This document shows, in pieces, positions 58,905 to 64,000 of a DNA stretch of 64,000 bases (position 1 is the first letter of the stretch; every line of letters begins with the position of its first letter). Below the pieces are notes generated by a model. That model had not been told where the DNA came from. It was given only the letters and a program-made list of their open reading frames with translations, and did not search any database. The position numbers were made by a program, and so were the translations under genes. Origin of the DNA: Anadara kagoshimensis (taxonomy: Eukaryota; Mollusca; Bivalvia; Arcoida; Arcidae); the NCBI GenBank assembly GCA_021292105.1, contig CM037869.1, positions 744,001 to 808,000 of the forward strand. Direction: 5' to 3'.

Positions 58905-60060
58905 TCTATGATACCAGACCTATAATTTTGTACAATACATATGAATACTCAACAATGAGTCATCTCTATAACATACTGAGTATCTACTATTCGTAACATA
59001 ATTCTTCATAATCTGATCTGTCATCATCCTTATAACAGTTATTGATTGAAAGTTAATTAGAGATATTGAACTCAATTAAAATTGAAAAATAAATAGAAAT
59101 TCAAAAAATCTATTAGAGCTATCTGGGTATGACATAATTATACTTTGAAGCGTAAGGTATTTTAGATTCTTTTATTTTTGTTTGAATAGACAAACAAGAT
59201 CAATGGCAACAAATATTCTAACAATGTTGTCTGATATTTAAATATTAATGAATGAAGTTAATTGGGCCTTCAAAAAGCACATCGAGGTATATTACACATA
59301 AATATGCTTCGCTGTTAATGTACACTGCAACATGCAATATTGAAAAAAATCATTTAAATTGAATTCTTGGCAGAACAATTAACACATGGTACATAACGTA
59401 TTATGTGTGCATTTTAAAAAGCAGACCGATTTTGAGAGAACATTCCAGTAAACGTTTACTGACATTGAAACATGAACATGAATCGACATTTGAATGAATC
59501 AGTTCAGTTTGTTGGGCCTGCATCTAAGTATTTGTTCAGGCGTAAAACATGCAATTTTTAAAGTGGAGAAAATTTCTACTTGCATCCAATTTGGTCGAGG
59601 ATGCGGAAAGTACATCCTACAAATCTTGTAATAAGTATATCAAGGTAAAGCATGTAATAAAAGTCTACTGCATATCATAGAGTTTATGAAGCCATTGCGT
59701 AATTTAAAACAAATAAAGTTTTATAAAACACTTGAACCTAAACTCGTATAATGTCTTGTGTAGAACAAGGCACGTGTAGGGTATTTTATAAACGTCTACT
59801 GCATATCATAGTGTTTGTGATACCGTTGATTAATTAAAACAAATTTTGGTAAGAGACTTGAGGTCTTGTGCAGAATTTTGAAAATATCTGTTAGAAAAAA
59901 TGCAACATTCTGCACATAACAAGTCAAGTCATTGATTGTTAGTTCATCTTTGTAATATAGAAATAAGTTTTTCAAGGTAAAGCATGTCGTAAAAGTACAT
60001 ATCTGAATATACAAGAGTTTATGAGACCGTTGGTAATAAATATTATATAAAAAGAATAAA
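58905..60060 (-). repeat. Right arm of the 3.9-kb imperfect palindrome
   Basis: Read on the minus strand, its blocks follow the same order as in the left arm. Around 59625-60060 a unit of about 170 bp ('aaggtaaagcatgt ... gagtttatgaga') is repeated two to three times, which lengthens this side. Confidence 0.75.
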
Positions 60061-60604
60061 TTCTGTAGGTAATAACTAATTTTGAACAGAAAACTAACCA
60101 AGGTTACCTGCATTGATTATATATGTATATGTAAGAAGCCTTTGAATACATGGTAACCAAACCTTTCAAAAAGCAGTTATAACCATTCCTGTATCCGAGT
60201 CAATTAAATTGTAATGTTACTTGGATATTGACTGACATAATAATACAATTGATTACAACAATCACATAAAAATAAAATCATTCAATTCATTTTGATGACT
60301 GATATTGTGTTTAATATTAAAACACCGTAAGAGGTTTTCAAAATTAACAATTTTTGGTGATAAACAGTCGCAATACAACAGAGCGATACATTGCGATGAG
60401 ATAACATGTAGACAAAGCAATCCTGTTGTATGTCGGAGTATTGTCATTGCCAGTGGCAACATCAATTAAGCTTTCAAATCACATATGTTCCGAAGAGAAT
60501 ACATCAATGACGTTTTGTTTTAATTTTCCTATTAGAAAATGAAAAACAAATACAACATTACATATCGCTGACATGTTTGGTGGCTATTGGTTGTATATGT
60601 AACA

Positions 60605-61275
60605 CAACGTGTGATTTGCGTTAATGCTTACAACTATTAATGTCATATTCATCTTAATAAACACGGAACAAAAACGTTTAAACAAAATATTATGTTTACT
60701 TATGTGTTGTTTACTAATGTGTTGACGTTAGTTTGTTTAAATGTTCAGCATCGCAACCCTATGGAACTTGTTCATTTAAAATATGACTCTGAGGGAAAGG
60801 AAATGCAGTATATTAGTATGATGAAGACTGGGCTTTTAACCCCAAAAACATAATAACATAATAACACATAAATAACATCAACATTTCATCTTAATACAAG
60901 GTTAGATTCCAAAAATTTGTGTGTGATTTGCATTTATGTTTACGATTATTAATGTCACATTCAATATGTAAACATGGTATCAAACGTTTAAACAGTGTTT
61001 ACTTATGTGTTGCTGCAAGCTTGTTTTAATGTTCAGCATCACAGCGCTATGGAACTTGTATCTAGATCCATAACTTTTAATTAAAAATGAATTATCACGG
61101 TCATTTTATTGGTATGATGATGACAATGGACTGAGCTTTTAACGCAATTATTCTAAAAAGTAAAAAACAACATAAAATAGCATCAACATTTCATATTAAT
61201 ACTTGGTTAAATTCCGAAAATATGTCTGTGTGCGCGTGTGTGTGTGTGTGTATATATGTGTATATGTTTGTGTGC

Positions 61276-61311
<36 letters not shown>

Positions 61312-61590
61312 TTTGTGTTAACGTTTACGATATTTAAAGTCACTTTCATCTAAATAAACGTGGTACAAAAACGTTTAAACAAAATACTATTGCTGCAAGC
61401 TTGTGTTAATGTTCAAAATCACAAAGGTATGGATCTCGTGACTCGATCCGTAAATTTTAATGAAAAAGTGACTGAAAAGGTAATATATTAGTATGACGAT
61501 GACAATGGACTATGCTTTTAACGCAATTAATCTAAAAATAAAATAACATAACGAGACATAACATAATAACATTACAAAATAGAAAAACCT
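60605..61590. repeat. Threefold tandem repeat of a 310-390 bp unit
   Basis: Units start near 60610, 60923 and 61309 with 'gtgatttg.gtta..gttta'. Shared internal marks are 'aaacgtttaaaca', 'aatgttcagcatc', 'tatggaacttg' and a late 'cttttaacgcaatta'. A (TG)n run at 61213-61310 expands the second unit. Confidence 0.8.
61213..61310. repeat. (TG)n microsatellite
   Basis: Interrupted TG/CG run inside the triplicated unit. Confidence 0.9.
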
Positions 61591-61650
61591 AAATTCCAAA
61601 CGCGCGCGCGTGCTCGTGTGCGTGTTATATAATCTGAGATAGACTGAGAG

Positions 61651-61653
<3 letters not shown>

Positions 61654-61706
<53 letters not shown>
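61654..61706. repeat. (CT)n-(GT)n compound microsatellite
   Basis: CT run followed directly by GT run; a short (CG)n run is nearby at 61600-61609. Confidence 0.95.
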
Positions 61707-61707
<1 letters not shown>

Positions 61708-61799
61708 GGGGGTAATATTATCTGTCTACCTGAACTAAGTATATATAGTGTGATCATGAGGGAAATCATCATAATGTGATAATGGTGTTATATAACGCA

Positions 61800-62029
61800 A
61801 CTGGGAATACTTACAACATTTATATCATATTGTGTGTGATCAACTTGTTTGCTTTCTTCTATTTTTTATCAATAAAAACTAGTTTCTTGTATAAAGGAAA
61901 GTATAATGGTAAACGTTTTAATCTCTTGTGAAATGAATTATTTTTCATTAATTTATTTCAAATATATTTAGCTGTAAAACAAAAGAATAAACAATCTCAA
62001 CTTTTTCTACATGAACCACAAAGGATTGT
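61800..62029. other. Intergenic DNA, nothing recognised
   Basis: No feature seen. Confidence 0.4.
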
Positions 62030-62185
62030 CATAGTTTAGCTAGCTTAACAGGCTTACGTTTCCGGAGCACCCGTCCTCCCTGGTAGAAGTTCACGTGTCT
62101 AACCTAACTTGTCAGTTCCAAAGTTTTACCTTGCTTCTGGATTGTGATTCGGACATGGATTAGTATGTTTATTTTTGATTACATA
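62030..62185 (+). mobile_element. Penelope-like element tail
   Basis: 'tagtttagctagcttaacag', 'ggagcacccgtcctccctgg' and 'ggattgtgattcggacatgg' match the tail of the copy 600 bp downstream. Confidence 0.65.
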
Positions 62186-62754
62186 GTTGGGAAAGTAGAA
62201 ATATAAAGCACAAGTTACAAATTATTGTTGGTACAACTGAAAGTTAATGGTTATATATTCAAAAAATTGATAACAATGCTATTTGTAAAACCTTTAGATC
62301 TGTGCTTTTTAAAAGTGTAAGGAAATGAAAATAAAAGAGGAATATATGCTTGAACGTTTTTGAAGATGAACAACTCCAACAAAACCGGAAATTGATACTA
62401 TAACAAACAAAATTCACACACATAATGGTGCCTCTTACTTGATGTAGACACACATGTTGACGAGGCGCAAATTTTAACTGTAAAATATCGACTTAGAAAG
62501 GTAAAATACAATGACTTGGCTCAATAAGCAATGTGTATATGAAGATGTCGTATGGAAACCTATTTCAATGGTGAAATATTAACATTTTGATTGACCAGAG
62601 CCAACATGTATATCATCCATTTGATCCAACAATCTTTAAAGTTTAAAGTTTAGTAGAGACATTTATCTAACCGGTGACAATAGAGATAAATCTACGTAGG
62701 ATACATTTTATTTCAATTATATATCCACATGCTGTATAAGGCCATGAAGTCTAG

Positions 62755-63400
62755 CTTATTGGAGACTATGTAAATGTTATCTATCCTAGTAAGCTTGAAA
62801 TAAAAGACACGACTGATTCCTCAAGTTCTGCTTCATATTTATACTTATACCTGAATTATGACGCACAAGAAAGGCTACATTTGAAACTTTATGACAAACG
62901 TGATGACTTCAATTTTTCTATTGTCAACTTTCCTTTCTTATCCAGCAATATACCTGCTTCTCCTGCTTATGGTGTATTTGTTTCCCAATTAATACGCTAT
63001 TGTAGAGCTTGTTCCCACTACGGGGACTTTATACAACGAGGTAGGCTGCTTGCAAATAAATTGTTGACTCAGGGATATTGCAGGCCTAGGCTTACCTCGG
63101 TCCTCAAAAAGTTTTATGGCCGTCATCACAGTATTGTTGACAAGTTTGATGTCTCTGTGTCCAGGATTGCCCTGGATATATTTGACGTCTCATAGTTCCA
63201 TGTTCCTTTCACACAATTTTGATTACAAGTTTGGCGGATGTAGCTAGCTAAACAAGAGGTGCTAACCCTTCCGGAGCACCCATCCTTACTTTCCTGGTGG
63301 AAGTTCACGTGACTAACTTAACTTGTCAGTTTCAAAATTTTTAGTTTGCTTCTGGATTGTGATTCGGACATGGATTAGTATGATTGTTTTGGATTATAAT
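62755..63400 (+). pseudogene. Penelope-like retroelement 3' end, best-preserved copy
   Basis: An open frame of 145 codons (62758-63195) without internal stop: IGDYVNVIYPSKLEIKDTTD, SASYLYLYL, LKLYDKRDDFNFSIVNFPF, IPASPAYGVFVSQLIRYCRA, SHYGDFIQRGRLLANKLLTQ, KKFYGRHHSIVDKF and a final DIFDVS. This is the thumb and C-terminal part of a YIDD-type reverse transcriptase; finger and palm are missing, so the copy is 5'-truncated. The untranslated tail to about 63400 defines the other tails in this window. I place it with Penelope-like elements from the motif pattern; confidence in that clade is moderate. Confidence 0.7.
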
Positions 63401-63624
63401 AAAGCACACTAGCTCATAAGTGACGCGATGAGACTATCTCTTATCACCTGTCTGATAGTTATTGACACCTACAGAACAGACTTATTATTACATAAAGAAA
63501 TTCTAGACTTACTCTTTATTTGTATAATTCTGATCCATCAGATGTTTTATGAAAGAGATAGAAATGGTTCTTTCAAAGAACTTAAACAATACCATACATT
63601 TTTTTATCCAGCATTGATACAAGC

Positions 63625-63626
<2 letters not shown>

Positions 63627-63674
<48 letters not shown>
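63627..63674. repeat. (CT)n microsatellite
   Basis: About 23 CT units; open frames across it (SLSLSL / RERERE) are artefacts. Confidence 0.95.
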
Positions 63675-63677
<3 letters not shown>

Positions 63678-63679
63678 GA

Positions 63680-64000
63680 TTTGTAAAGGCATTCTACGTA
63701 GGATGCAATAACAGAGCCATATATCATCTTTACTATACAATTCAAACATTTTATGAAGAACAAAAGTTTTCATTACCCATCACACATCTCTAACTGCTCA
63801 ATTACACGTATTTGTTAATATCATGTTTTATTTATATCGAAATCATTTATATTTTAATATCTGTATTGTGTTACATTAACTGAGCTGCAATACCTCCCGG
63901 AGACCAATAATTCATTATAAAACAGTTTATACATATAGAGAGAGACAAACAATTGAAACTGTATCTTTATTAGAGACTAAAATGAAAGATAAATTAACCA
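63680..64000. other. Window end, nothing recognised
   Basis: AT-rich DNA with no supported feature. Confidence 0.4.

Noticed and set aside
56178..60113. Related open frames (56178-56372 plus; 59796-60113 minus) sharing an ELT...LTCYV.NVAF pattern, as a possible gene pair
   Set aside because: The resemblance is explained by the inverted duplication at nucleotide level; the frames have no start, splice or family support.

Overview
The window is AT-rich animal nuclear DNA: split genes with GT-AG introns, many short non-autonomous transposons, tRNA-derived SINEs, microsatellites and tandem arrays. SINE cores, a recurrent Penelope-like retroelement and hammerhead-bearing repeats are what one expects in a bivalve or related lophotrochozoan genome; this assignment is inference, since no mitochondrial or rRNA marker is present.

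Three protein-coding genes can be rebuilt exon by exon. (1) A heparan-sulfate 6-O-sulfotransferase (HS6ST) on the minus strand: exon 1 at 14432-14892, exon 2 at 10282-10921, 366 aa. (2) An F-box only protein 36 (FBXO36) orthologue on the plus strand: six coding exons from 15723 to 22936, including a probable 27-nt microexon. HS6ST and FBXO36 are head-to-head with about 830 bp between start codons, suggesting a shared or bidirectional promoter. (3) A LITAF-domain membrane protein on the minus strand: coding exons 34029-34089, 32416-32695 and 30446-30569, 154 aa, with a probable 5' non-coding exon ending at 35527.

From 0 to 10 kb there are MITEs, a SINE fragment and a 1.76-kb array in which a TA-flanked DNA-transposon end has become a 60-bp satellite. 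Gene introns carry MITEs, a SINE with a visible 13-bp target duplication, a long foldback and a dead Tc1/mariner copy. From about 35 kb to the right end no cellular gene is visible. That part holds Penelope-like retroelement 3' ends in both orientations, a LINE reverse-transcriptase relic, a 4.8-kb interval bounded by 200-bp inverted repeats, TTTA/AAAT arrays, a recent 2-kb tandem duplication, a 3.9-kb imperfect palindrome and several minisatellites.

The most notable signal is a set of four minus-strand type I hammerhead self-cleaving ribozyme motifs (51722-51767, 53758-53803, 55452-55497, 55792-55836). Two are 340 bp apart and bound one complete monomer. This is the architecture of a retrozyme, a small non-autonomous retroelement that yields circular RNA. 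Penelope-like copies in the same window are the kind of element thought to mobilise such units.
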